Shown here: positions 36,598 to 44,463 of the stretch, piece by piece
Layout: each line of letters begins with the position of its first letter
Numbering within the stretch: the first letter of the stretch is position 1
DNA from: Arthrobacter sp. MSA 4-2
GTDB taxonomy: Bacteria; Actinomycetota; Actinomycetes; Actinomycetales; Micrococcaceae
Length of the DNA stretch: 64,000 nucleotides
Assembly (NCBI RefSeq): GCF_016405885.1
Contig: NZ_JAEKGC010000003.1
Span: 1-64,000, forward strand
Direction: 5' to 3'
The notes under the pieces: generated by a model
Database searches by the model: none
The model's input: only the letters and a program-made list of their open reading frames with translations
What the model was told of the DNA's origin: nothing
Translations under genes and position numbers: made by a program

Positions 36598-37634
36598 GGG
36601 TGCAGCTCCTGGCCCGAGGGAAGAATCATCGCGGATGCGGCGCGGCGGTGCGCCACCGGTGGGCGGGCACTGTGGCCGAAGCGGAAGAGCATCCAGGCCA
36701 TCCGCCCGTCGGACTCGGTGACGCCGGCGGCCTTCACGAACTCGGCGTGCGAGCGGGGATTGGTGATCACGGTGCCGAAGGGGTGCAGGTAGATATTGCG
36801 GCGGGTGAAACCCAGCCACACCTGCATGAACGTACGGCCGGCCTCCACATAGTCGGAAGGCCCGTCGAAGGGTCCCTCCAACCAGCCCAGCTGGCGCACC
36901 CCGCGCATGGTGTTCAGATAGATCCTGCGGATGAGAGCGCCGACCATCGGCGCATCCCACAGCCCCCGGTTCCGCATAGCGAACCGCAGCACCGGTCCGG
37001 GCATCAGCATCGTTTCCGCGCTCAGGCCGTCACCGCGCTCCTTCGCCTCGGCGCGCGAGAAACGGAGCCAGGTGAGGATTTCCCGGTGCACTGCGTCGTT
37101 GCGCAGGTCATCGAACAGCGTGGCCTGGTTGACGTGGACGAGCGCCCGGACGAGCGCGGGATCGCTGGAGCTGCGGAACACCTGCCCGTGCCGCCGGGCA
37201 GTGTCCTCGGCTTCCGCGACGGCGGCGGGCGCCACCAGCGTGTTGTCGTAGGGCCGGCGGGAGGTCCGCCGGGCCAGGAACGCCTCGTAGTCCGCTCGAT
37301 CGTTGGCGTCGGGAGGCCGGGGCACCAAGTTGACCTCGCCGATAAGGTGGAGCCGGTCCTGCGCCCCGAAGTCCATCTCGCGGTGCTGGAGTTCTTCCCG
37401 GACCGCATATCCGCGAACCTGCGCGCAGACCCTGAGCGACTCAAGGAAAACGCCTGCGCAGACGTAGCCGAAGGGAATTCCATAAGCTTCCGCGGGCAGC
37501 CCTCGATCCAGATCATAATAAAGAGACGCCTGGGTTGAGCTGCGCAGCCGGATTTTTATCGGCTGTGAATTGTGCGGTGACGGATATCGGTGGGTGTCCT
37601 CAAGAATGGCCCCCCACGCCTCGGATTCCAACAT
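36594..37634 (-). CDS. Nitroreductase-like flavoprotein (Acg/NTR superfamily)
   Basis: A 346-residue protein of the FMN nitroreductase superfamily, longer than simple nitroreductases and similar in layout to Acg-type proteins. The N-terminal RYPSPHNSQPIKIRL is the usual FMN-phosphate contact. Further markers are RRTSRRPYDNTL, a large insertion in the middle (about 165-240) and WLGFTRRNIYLHPFGTVI near the end. It is coupled by a 4-base overlap to the PaaK-like gene, so both probably act on the same metabolite. Upstream lie two hairpin repeats. Role unknown; oxidation or reduction of an activated ring compound is a guess. Confidence 0.78.
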   Translation of the reverse strand: MLESEAWGAILEDTHRYPSPHNSQPIKIRLRSSTQASLYYDLDRGLPAEAYGIPFGYVCAGVFLESLRVCAQVRGYAVREELQHREMDFGAQDRLHLIGEVNLVPRPPDANDRADYEAFLARRTSRRPYDNTLVAPAAVAEAEDTARRHGQVFRSSSDPALVRALVHVNQATLFDDLRNDAVHREILTWLRFSRAEAKERGDGLSAETMLMPGPVLRFAMRNRGLWDAPMVGALIRRIYLNTMRGVRQLGWLEGPFDGPSDYVEAGRTFMQVWLGFTRRNIYLHPFGTVITNPRSHAEFVKAAGVTESDGRMAWMLFRFGHSARPPVAHRRAASAMILPSGQELHP

Positions 37635-37743
37635 GCCCTCACCCTAGTGGTGCCTGCGGCTTTGCGGACCTGATTTTTGGGAATAGTTTTCGGCGGGTAG
37701 TGGCAGGAGTGACGGCAATTCAATGTTTCGCCCCCTCCACCGC

Positions 37744-37798
37744 CCGCCGAAACTGCAGATCACCACTTAATTCCGCCCACGTGGCGTGGTTATCTGCA
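37744..37798. repeat. REP-like hairpin, copy 1
   Basis: TGCAGATCACCAC (37754-37766) pairs with GTGGTTATCTGCA (37786-37798) with one mismatch. The left flank CCGCCGAAA (37744-37752) is shared with copy 2. It lies in the 312-base gap between gabT and the nitroreductase-like gene, which holds no recognisable gene. Confidence 0.65.
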
Positions 37799-37837
37799 CA
37801 CTCGGCGAGGCGTTATTGCACGGCCGTTACACCGCCC

Positions 37838-37892
37838 CCGCCGAAAACGCAGATCACCACGCCATCCCGGGGGAAGAACGTGGTGATCTGCG
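37838..37892. repeat. REP-like hairpin, copy 2
   Basis: CGCAGATCACCAC (37848-37860) pairs perfectly with GTGGTGATCTGCG (37880-37892) over a 19-base loop. The left part matches copy 1 at 21 of 23 positions, so the two are copies of one mobile or repetitive element. It may also end gabT transcription. Confidence 0.7.
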
Positions 37893-37946
37893 GAGTCGCG
37901 GAGGCGCCGGCCCCGCTGATTTGTGTGGACGGCGCCGTACGCTGAC

Positions 37947-39314
37947 TTAGGCGGCGGCGCGGATGGCCCCTTCGAGGACGTCCAGGCCGTCGAGCAGCAG
38001 TTCATCGCCGATGACCAGCGGCGGCAGCAGCCGGATCACGTTGCCGTAGGTGCCGCAGGTCAGGATGATGACCCCTTCCTTGAGGCACGCCGCCGCGATG
38101 GCCTTGGTGGCCTCCGGGTTGGGCGTGGTGGTCCCCGGCTTCACGAACTCGATGGCCAGCATCGCGCCGCGGCCGCGGACCTCGCCGATGATGCCGGCGT
38201 CGCCGAGCTCCTCCTGCAGCGCGGTGAAGCGCGGCACGACGATGCCCTCGATGGCGCGGGCGCGCCCGGCGAGGTTCTGTTCCTTCATGGTGCCGATCGC
38301 GGCGAGGGCCGCGGCACAGGCGACGGGGTTGCCGCCGTAGGTGCCGCCGAGGCCGCCGGGGTGGACGGCGTCGAGCAGGTCGGCCCGGCCGGTGATCGCC
38401 GACAGCGGCATGCCGCCGGCGATGCCCTTGGCCATGGTGATGATGTCGGGCACGACGCCCTCGTGGTTCACGGCGAACCACTCGCCGGTGCGGCAGAACC
38501 CGGACTGGACCTCATCGGCGATGAAGACGACGCCGTTGTCCTTGGCCCAGGCCGCGAGCGCCGGCAGGAACCCCTCGGCGGGAACGATGAAGCCGCCTTC
38601 GCCCTGGATCGGTTCGATGATGATCGCCGCCACCGACTCGCCGCCGATCTGCTTTTCGATCATGGTGATGGCCCGCTGGGCCGCCTCCGCACCGGTGATC
38701 GAGGGGTTTTCCTCGCGGTACGGGTAGCTCATCGGCATCCGGTACACCTCGGGGGCGAACGGACCGAAATTGGTCTTGTACGGCATCGACTTCGCGGTGA
38801 GCGCCATCGTGAGGTTGGTGCGCCCGTGGTAGGCGTGGTCGAACGCGACGACGGCGTTGCGGCCCGTGGCGAGGCGCGCCACCTTGACCGCGTTCTCCAC
38901 GGCTTCGGCACCGGAGTTGAAGAGCACGGTGCGCTTGTCGAAGTCGCCGGGGGTCAGCTCGGCGAGCTGCTCGGCGACGGCGATGTACCCCTCGTACGGG
39001 GTGACCATGAAGCAGGTGTGGGTGAAGTGCCCCACCTGCTCCTGCACGGCCTGCACGACGGCCGGGTCGGAGGCGCCGACGCTGGTGACGGCGATGCCCG
39101 AGCCGAGGTCGATGAACGAGTTGCCGTCGACGTCGCGGAGAATGCCGCCGTCGGCATCCGCGGCGTAGACCGGCACGCCGGAGGCCACCCCCTTGGCGAC
39201 GACGGCGCCGCGGCGGGCGTCAAGGGCGGCGGACTGCGGGCCGGGGAAGGGGCCCGTGAGGTGCCGCTTCTGCTCCAGGCGGAAGGTCGGCTGAACTGCT
39301 GGAAGTGTTGTCAT
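37947..39314 (-). CDS. gabT: 4-aminobutyrate aminotransferase
   Basis: A 455-residue class III PLP aminotransferase that moves the amino group of GABA to 2-oxoglutarate, giving succinate semialdehyde. NSGAEAVENAVKVAR binds the cofactor phosphate, VFIADEVQSGFCRTG holds the ring-contacting aspartate, and IITMAKGIAGGMPLSAI holds the PLP lysine. ATG 39314 has GGAGG six bases upstream. It begins 10 bases after the aminobutyraldehyde dehydrogenase stop, so the two form an operon doing consecutive steps. No succinate semialdehyde dehydrogenase is in the window. Confidence 0.95.
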   Translation of the reverse strand: MTTLPAVQPTFRLEQKRHLTGPFPGPQSAALDARRGAVVAKGVASGVPVYAADADGGILRDVDGNSFIDLGSGIAVTSVGASDPAVVQAVQEQVGHFTHTCFMVTPYEGYIAVAEQLAELTPGDFDKRTVLFNSGAEAVENAVKVARLATGRNAVVAFDHAYHGRTNLTMALTAKSMPYKTNFGPFAPEVYRMPMSYPYREENPSITGAEAAQRAITMIEKQIGGESVAAIIIEPIQGEGGFIVPAEGFLPALAAWAKDNGVVFIADEVQSGFCRTGEWFAVNHEGVVPDIITMAKGIAGGMPLSAITGRADLLDAVHPGGLGGTYGGNPVACAAALAAIGTMKEQNLAGRARAIEGIVVPRFTALQEELGDAGIIGEVRGRGAMLAIEFVKPGTTTPNPEATKAIAAACLKEGVIILTCGTYGNVIRLLPPLVIGDELLLDGLDVLEGAIRAAA

Positions 39315-39324
39315 GGTGTCCCTC

Positions 39325-40755
39325 CTAGGCATCCAGCACGGTCATGACGTGCTTGATGCGGGTGTAGTCTTCGACGCCGTACATCGAGAGGTCCTTGCCG
39401 TAGCCGGAGCTCTTAAAGCCGCCGTGGGGCATCTCGGCGGTCAGCATGATGTGGGTGTTGATCCACACAGCTCCGAAGTCGAGGTCGCGGGAGGTCCGCA
39501 TCGCGGTTCCGTGGTCGGTGGTCCACACGCTGGAGGCCAGGGCGTACTCGACGTCGTTGGCCATCTCGATGGCTTCGGCCTCGGTGAGGAACTTCTGCAC
39601 CGTGATGATGGGACCGAAGGTTTCCTTCTGGACGATGTCGTCCTCCTGCTTCGCGCCGGTGATGATGGTCGGCTCGAAGAAGTACCCCTTGTCGCCGGCG
39701 CGCTTGCCACCGGTGGCGACGGAGCAGTGTGCCGGCAGGGCGTCCATGACGGCGTTGACGGCGTTGAAGTGATTGATGTTGTTCAGCGGTCCGAAGTAGT
39801 TCTCGCTGTCGTCCTGGCTGCCGGTCTTGAGCGTCTTGGTGTGCTCGACCATGGCGGCGACGAGTTCGTCGTGGGCCGCTTCCTGGACCAGGACGCGCGT
39901 GATCGCGGTGCAGTCCTGCCCGGCGTTGAAGAAGGCGAATTCGGCGATGGCCGCGGCGGACTTCTTCAGGTCGGCGTCGGCGAAGACGATGGCCGGGGCC
40001 TTGCCGCCCAGTTCGAGGTGTGCCCGCTTGAGGCCCTTGGCCGCACCGGTGGCCACTGCGATGCCCGCCCGGACGGAACCGGTGATCGAGACGAGGCCCG
40101 GGGTCTTGTGCTCGACCATGGCGGCGCCGGTTTCCCCGTTGCCGAGGACGACGTTCAGCACGCCGGCCGGCAGGATGTCCTGCGTCAGCCGGGCGAGGAC
40201 GAGGGTGGACTCGGGGGTGGTGTCGCTGGGCTTGAGGACGACGGTGTTGCCGGCGGCCAGTGCCGGCCCGATCTTCCAGACGGCCATCAGCAGGGGGTAG
40301 TTCCAGGGCGCGACCTGGGCGACGACGCCGATGGGCTCGCGGCGGACGTAGGAGGTGTGGCCCTCCAGGTATTCGCCGGCTGACTTGCCCTCGAGCAGGC
40401 GGGCCGCTCCGGCGAAGAAGCGCAGCTGGTCGGCTCCGGCGGAGACCTCCTCGGCGGCGATCATTTCGCGCACCTGGCCGGTGTTGCGGTGCTGGGCCTC
40501 GACGAGTTCCTCACTGTTCGCCTCGAGGGCGTCGGCGAGGCGCAGGAGCATCAGCTGCCGCTGGCTCGGCGGAACGTGCTTCCACGAGGTGAAGGCCTGC
40601 TTGGCGGCGTCCATGGCGGCGTCGATGTCGGAGGCGACGGAGACCGGCGCCTTCGCAACGAGTTCACCGTTGGTCGGGTTGACGATGTCGAGCAGCTCGA
40701 TGCCGGCGGCGTCGACGAATTCGCCGTTGATGTAGTTCTGCAGGGTCTGGACCAC
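39325..40755 (-). CDS. patD: Gamma-aminobutyraldehyde dehydrogenase
   Basis: A 476-residue NAD-dependent dehydrogenase making GABA from 4-aminobutanal. The N-terminus VQTLQNYINGEFV, the base motif HLELGGKAPAIVFADADL, the cysteine motif NAGQDCTAITRVLV and the C-terminal VWINTHIMLTAEMPHGGFKSSGYGKDLS are typical of the aminobutyraldehyde/betaine-type subgroup. Three starts are close: GTG 40755 with AAAGGG nine bases upstream (chosen), ATG 40764 and ATG 40773. It leads the operon with gabT and is divergent from a PucR regulator. Confidence 0.92.
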   Translation of the reverse strand: MVQTLQNYINGEFVDAAGIELLDIVNPTNGELVAKAPVSVASDIDAAMDAAKQAFTSWKHVPPSQRQLMLLRLADALEANSEELVEAQHRNTGQVREMIAAEEVSAGADQLRFFAGAARLLEGKSAGEYLEGHTSYVRREPIGVVAQVAPWNYPLLMAVWKIGPALAAGNTVVLKPSDTTPESTLVLARLTQDILPAGVLNVVLGNGETGAAMVEHKTPGLVSITGSVRAGIAVATGAAKGLKRAHLELGGKAPAIVFADADLKKSAAAIAEFAFFNAGQDCTAITRVLVQEAAHDELVAAMVEHTKTLKTGSQDDSENYFGPLNNINHFNAVNAVMDALPAHCSVATGGKRAGDKGYFFEPTIITGAKQEDDIVQKETFGPIITVQKFLTEAEAIEMANDVEYALASSVWTTDHGTAMRTSRDLDFGAVWINTHIMLTAEMPHGGFKSSGYGKDLSMYGVEDYTRIKHVMTVLDA

Positions 40756-40855
40756 AGCGTTCATCCCTTTCATTGCGGGGTTGGGCCGCCGCCGGTGCGG
40801 CCGAAATTGCCGGCGTTGCGGATCGGGCGCCAAATTAAAGCTGACCCTATCCGTC

Positions 40856-40880
40856 GGTACTCACGGTTCACTAGGTACTC
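40856..40880. promoter_or_regulatory. Direct repeat GGTACTC in the patD/pucR divergent region
   Basis: GGTACTC occurs at 40856-40862 and 40874-40880, 18 bases apart, in the AT-richer part of the 185-base gap between divergent genes. It is a candidate regulator site. Confidence 0.35.
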
Positions 40881-40940
40881 TTGCACAGGATACCCAGTAT
40901 TCCTTCATGCAGGCGCACAACTCAATCCTAGGACAGTTTC

Positions 40941-42446
40941 ATGGCCATCTCCCTTGCAGATCTGCTCGCCGTCTCCAGCCTCCGCCTGGTTCCCGCCGGC
41001 GGTGCCCCCGCGTCGGACACGCCGATCGGCTGGATTGCGGTGACCGAACTCGAGGATCCGCTGCCGTTCCTCAGCGGCGGCGAGGTGGTCCTGACGACGG
41101 GGGTGCGGCAGACGACTCCCGCCGCGCAGCGCCGCTTCGTGCGCCGGGTCTCCGAGGCCGGCGGCCTCGCCGTCGGCTTCGGGGTGGGCCTGTCCCATCA
41201 GCGCATCCCGCCGGCCCTGCTCGAGGAGGCGCATCGGGTGGAACTGCCGGTCTTCGAGGTCCCCTACGAGACGCCCTTCATCGCCATCGGCAAGATCGTT
41301 GCCGATTCCCTCTCCGCGGAGCACTACTCGCGGCTCGAGGACCTTCTCCGGGGCCACCAGGTGCTCGCTGCGGCACTCCTGGGGGGCGGCGGGCTGTCCC
41401 GACTGCTCGAGGAACTGGCGGGCATGCTCGGCACGGACGTGGCCCTCTTCCAGTACGGCACGCGCATCGCGGGCGGGCGGGCACCGGCCGGAACAGTGCC
41501 CGCCGGAACAGTGCCCGCCGGATCAGTGCTGGGAGGATCAGTGCCGGGAGGATCAGTGCCGGGAGGATCAGTGCCGGGAGGATCAGACCGGAGCTGGCAC
41601 CGGGTTCCGGTGGCGACCGGACTGAAGGACCGGTGCACGCTGGTCATCGCCGAGCCGTACGCCCCGGCTGCGATCGTCGACTATGCCCAGAGCCTGATCA
41701 GCGTGGAACTGAGCAACCAGGCCCGCCGCCGGGCGGGCGAACGGGTCACCGCCGGACAGCTCCTGCAGGACATCGTGCGCGGCGCGCTCGCCGGGCCCGA
41801 CGCCGTCGCCCGCCTGGGCAGCACCGGCCTGGACTGCACCGGCCGGCACGTGGTGGTGGCAGTGGAGGTGGCGTCGGGGCAGCGGAAGGCCCTGCGGACC
41901 CTGCCGCTGCCCGAGGACTGCGCCGGTGTCCTCACGGCCCTGCTGGATGACCGGCTGCTCGTCCTGGCCCCCGAACCGGACGGCGCCGGGCTGGGCACCC
42001 GGCTGGGCGCCTACCTCCACGCGGCGGGGTTCACGGCGCGGGTGGGCATCGGCGGTGCCTACGCCCAGCCCAACGGGCTGCGGTGGAGCTACTTCGAGGC
42101 CCGCGAGTCCCTGACCAGGGGCGGGCCGGTGAACCCGCCGAACCGGCTCAGCCTCACGTCGCTGCTGCTCTCCAGCGAGGACGTTCCCCTTGCCGATCTC
42201 GCCGCCGAGGCCCTGTCCCCGCTGGTCGACTTCGACGCAAAGCACGGCGGCGGGCTGATCACCACCCTCGAAAGGTACCTGGCGCTCAATGGGTCGGTGG
42301 CCGCCGTCGCCGACGCCCTTCAGCTGCATCGCAATACCGTGCGCTACCGCCTTCAGCAGATCGCTGACCTGACCGGTTACGACCCGGCGGTCACCGCCGA
42401 TCGGGTGCACCTCTACCTCGCCCTGAATGTGCGGGCGCTGCGGTAG
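40941..42446 (+). CDS. PucR family transcriptional regulator
   Basis: A 501-residue regulator with the PucR N-terminal domain (about 1-125; SLADLLAVSSLRLV, GGEVVLTTGVRQ, LPVFEVPYETPF), a central GGDEF-like CdaR region, and the C-terminal helix-turn-helix LERYLALNGSVAAVADALQLHRNTVRYRLQQI (about 447-478). Residues 183-217 are a repeat of five residues, of the form (G-S/T-V-P-A/G), encoded by 15-bp tandem units, probably a flexible linker. It is divergent from patD-gabT and is probably their activator in response to GABA or a precursor, as is known for PucR-type GabR proteins elsewhere. Confidence 0.9.
   Translation: MAISLADLLAVSSLRLVPAGGAPASDTPIGWIAVTELEDPLPFLSGGEVVLTTGVRQTTPAAQRRFVRRVSEAGGLAVGFGVGLSHQRIPPALLEEAHRVELPVFEVPYETPFIAIGKIVADSLSAEHYSRLEDLLRGHQVLAAALLGGGGLSRLLEELAGMLGTDVALFQYGTRIAGGRAPAGTVPAGTVPAGSVLGGSVPGGSVPGGSVPGGSDRSWHRVPVATGLKDRCTLVIAEPYAPAAIVDYAQSLISVELSNQARRRAGERVTAGQLLQDIVRGALAGPDAVARLGSTGLDCTGRHVVVAVEVASGQRKALRTLPLPEDCAGVLTALLDDRLLVLAPEPDGAGLGTRLGAYLHAAGFTARVGIGGAYAQPNGLRWSYFEARESLTRGGPVNPPNRLSLTSLLLSSEDVPLADLAAEALSPLVDFDAKHGGGLITTLERYLALNGSVAAVADALQLHRNTVRYRLQQIADLTGYDPAVTADRVHLYLALNVRALR
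41487..41591 (+). repeat. 15-bp tandem repeat inside the PucR gene
   Basis: Seven units of 15 bases: two of the form GCCGGAACAGTGCCC, one hybrid (GCCGGATCAGTGCTG), three of GGAGGATCAGTGCCG and one partial unit. Being a multiple of three, copy changes keep the frame. It is a likely polymorphic minisatellite. Confidence 0.85.
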
Positions 42447-42474
42447 CCAAGCGCAGGAAAAGCGCAGGTTCGTA

Positions 42475-42513
42475 AGGATTGGCCGAGTAAGTCCACAGCT
42501 TTACCGCAATCCT
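42475..42513. promoter_or_regulatory. Inverted repeat upstream of the secreted protein
   Basis: AGGATTG (42475-42481) pairs with CAATCCT (42507-42513) over 25 bases. It lies between the PucR stop and the secreted protein. It could be a terminator or an operator; evidence is thin. Confidence 0.3.
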
Positions 42514-42590
42514 CGGACGGACCGGGGAAGCGGCGAATACCGTCGATGGAAGAGCCGGCGCTGGGCCGGTTCACCCGAAGTGAGGTATTC

Positions 42591-43187
42591 GTGAACGTTG
42601 TACAGAAGATCGCCGCTGCCGGTCTCACCGGCATGCTCGCACTGACCCTCGGAGCGGGAGCTGCAAGTGCGGCTCCATCCGCCACGGCGAAGGCCAACCC
42701 CGTCGCCGCCGCCGCCAAGGCCAAGCCGGCCGGCACCTCCAACTCCACCGTCGCCAAGGCCAACCCGGTTGCTGCAACAGCCAAGGCCAAGGCTCCGGTT
42801 GCCGCTGCCAAGACCCTCGTCGCCGGCAAGGCACCGGTGGCAGCCAAGGCGAACCCCGTCGCCGCCGCCGCCAAGGCCAAGGCGCCCGGAACGTCGAACT
42901 CCGAGGCGGCCCATCTGCACTCCAAGGGCTTCCAGAAGAACATCGACAAGCCGAAGCCTCCGGTAGTGGTCGTGCCGCCGGCACCCGAGCCCGAGCCCGC
43001 ACCCGCGCCGGAGCCCGCACCCGAACCCGCACCCGAGCCCGCACCCGCCCCGGAGCCCGCACCCGAACCCGCACCCGAGCCCGCACCCGCCCCGGAGCCC
43101 GCACCGGCACCCGCACCCGCCCCGGAGCCCGCACCCGCACCCGCCCCGGAGCCCGCACCCGAACCCGCACCTGAGCCCGCCGCCTAA
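42591..43187 (+). CDS. Secreted Ala/Lys- and Pro/Glu-rich repeat protein
   Basis: A 198-residue protein of unknown function. Residues 1-28 form a signal peptide (VQKI, hydrophobic AAAGLTGMLALTLGAGAASA, then AAP). Residues about 29-110 are low-complexity Ala/Lys/Pro with an imperfect repeat of KANPVAAAAKAK and GTSNS. Residues about 130-198 are almost only Pro, Glu and Ala (PEPAPAP pattern), ending PEPAA. No LPxTG, lipobox or membrane anchor is seen. GTG 42591 has GAGG five bases upstream. Such Pro-rich tails are known to span or stiffen the cell wall in actinobacteria; a binding role for the basic part is a guess. Confidence 0.8.
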   Translation: MNVVQKIAAAGLTGMLALTLGAGAASAAPSATAKANPVAAAAKAKPAGTSNSTVAKANPVAATAKAKAPVAAAKTLVAGKAPVAAKANPVAAAAKAKAPGTSNSEAAHLHSKGFQKNIDKPKPPVVVVPPAPEPEPAPAPEPAPEPAPEPAPAPEPAPEPAPEPAPAPEPAPAPAPAPEPAPAPAPEPAPEPAPEPAA

Positions 43188-43207
43188 CCAGCTGCGGCGG
43201 TTGTGAT

Positions 43208-43250
43208 GAATGAGGGGCACCGGCGCCGACCGCCGTCGTGCCCCTCATTC
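43208..43250 (+). terminator. Terminator after the secreted protein gene
   Basis: A perfect 13-bp stem: GAATGAGGGGCAC (43208-43220) with GTGCCCCTCATTC (43238-43250), 21 bases after the stop. It also isolates the operon that follows. Confidence 0.75.
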
Positions 43251-43314
43251 GTGCGGCGACACGACGAACTGCGCGGTGCATGGCCAGCTCCGGCCGTAGC
43301 GTTTAATGAGGGAC

Positions 43315-44463
43315 ATGACTGACGCTCCGGATCGACGCCGTGCCCTGGTTGTAGAAGACGACGCCGATATCCGGAGCCTCCTGGTGCAGATCCTCACCAT
43401 GCAGGGCTTCGACGTGACCGAGGCGGGAACCGCCAGGGAGGGACTCCAGGCCGCGCGTCTTGGGGTCGACCTGATCACCCTGGACCTCAACCTGCCCGAC
43501 GGCGACGGCATCGAAATCTGCAGGGAGGTTCGTACCTTCTCCGATGCCTACATCCTCATGATCACCGCCCGCACCGACGAGATCGAACGGCTCACGGGCC
43601 TCGAAACCGGAGCCGACGACTACATCTCCAAGCCGTTCAGCCCGCGCGAACTCGTGGCGCGCCTCAACTCGATCTTCCGCCGCCAGAACCGGCAGAGCGC
43701 CGTCGAGGAGGCCAATGCGACCGAGCGGCGCCGCGCGGCCGAAGTGCAGCAGAGCCTGCTCCCCCGTGACGCGCTCTCCCTCGACGACTACGACCTGGCC
43801 GGCCAGTTCCGACCCTCCCGCAGCGTCGGCGGGGACTTCTACGACTGGTACCGGACCGCCGACGGGCTCCACCTCACCGTCGCCGACGCCATGGGCAAAG
43901 GCATGGGAGCGGCGCTGATCGCCGCCACCGTCCGCGCGGTCATGCGGTCGGTCTCCAACCAGTCGAACATCGATGCGGCGTTCAACGCCGCCGCCCGGGC
44001 CACCGAGCCCGACCTCGACAAGGCCGGATCCTTCGTGACCCTCTTCCACGCCCGGTTCAACACCTCCACCGGCGTTGTCGACTATGTCGACGCCGGCCAC
44101 GGCCTCGCACTTCACATCACGGCCGGTGGCGACTGCACCCGCCTCTCCCCCGGCGGGCCGCCCGTCGGCGCGTGGGCCGGGCAGACCTGGACACCGGGCC
44201 GGCTGGTCCTGGCCCCCGGGGACACCCTCGCGGTCATCAGCGACGGCCTGCTGGACGCCTACCCCACCATCGATGAGTTCACCGCAGCGATGGCCCGGGT
44301 GGTCCATTCGAGCGAGAGCGCCGCACAGGCCTGCGAGACGCTGCTCGGGCTCGCCGACGTGCCCGAGGTCGACGACGACGTCACCGTCGTCATCCTCCGC
44401 CGGAAGGCAGCCGGCGCCACCGGTGACGCCGGGAACCTGCGCGCGGCGGAGCGCACCGGATGA
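43315..44463 (+). CDS. Response regulator fused to PP2C-type phosphatase (RsbU/SpoIIE-like)
   Basis: A 382-residue fusion. The receiver domain (about 8-122) has the acidic pair VVEDD, the phosphorylation site Asp57 in LITLDLNLPDGDG and Lys106 in YISKPFSP. A short coiled linker follows (about 125-150). The SpoIIE/PP2C domain (about 160-370) has the metal aspartates in SVGGDFYDWY (Asp174), VADAMGKGMGAAL (Asp191) and VDDDVTVVIL. Such enzymes dephosphorylate STAS proteins in partner-switching systems, and a STAS gene lies three genes on. ATG 43315 is used; ATG 43306 is an alternative. It overlaps the glycosyltransferase gene by four bases. The sensor kinase is not in the window. Confidence 0.93.
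   Translation: MTDAPDRRRALVVEDDADIRSLLVQILTMQGFDVTEAGTAREGLQAARLGVDLITLDLNLPDGDGIEICREVRTFSDAYILMITARTDEIERLTGLETGADDYISKPFSPRELVARLNSIFRRQNRQSAVEEANATERRRAAEVQQSLLPRDALSLDDYDLAGQFRPSRSVGGDFYDWYRTADGLHLTVADAMGKGMGAALIAATVRAVMRSVSNQSNIDAAFNAAARATEPDLDKAGSFVTLFHARFNTSTGVVDYVDAGHGLALHITAGGDCTRLSPGGPPVGAWAGQTWTPGRLVLAPGDTLAVISDGLLDAYPTIDEFTAAMARVVHSSESAAQACETLLGLADVPEVDDDVTVVILRRKAAGATGDAGNLRAAERTG

Noticed and set aside
37744-37892. Repeats considered as a CRISPR array.
   Set aside because: Only two copies, each a long self-pairing hairpin with unequal loops, and no cas genes are present. A REP-like element fits better.
41487-41591. Tandem repeats considered as a regulatory array or origin iterons.
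   Set aside because: They lie inside the PucR coding frame, keep the frame and encode a regular five-residue repeat, so a coding minisatellite is the simpler reading.
42447-42590. A possible riboswitch (c-di-AMP type) before the secreted protein.
   Set aside because: Such switches often precede secreted wall proteins in actinobacteria, but I could not find the conserved GC-rich core motifs; only a weak inverted repeat is present.
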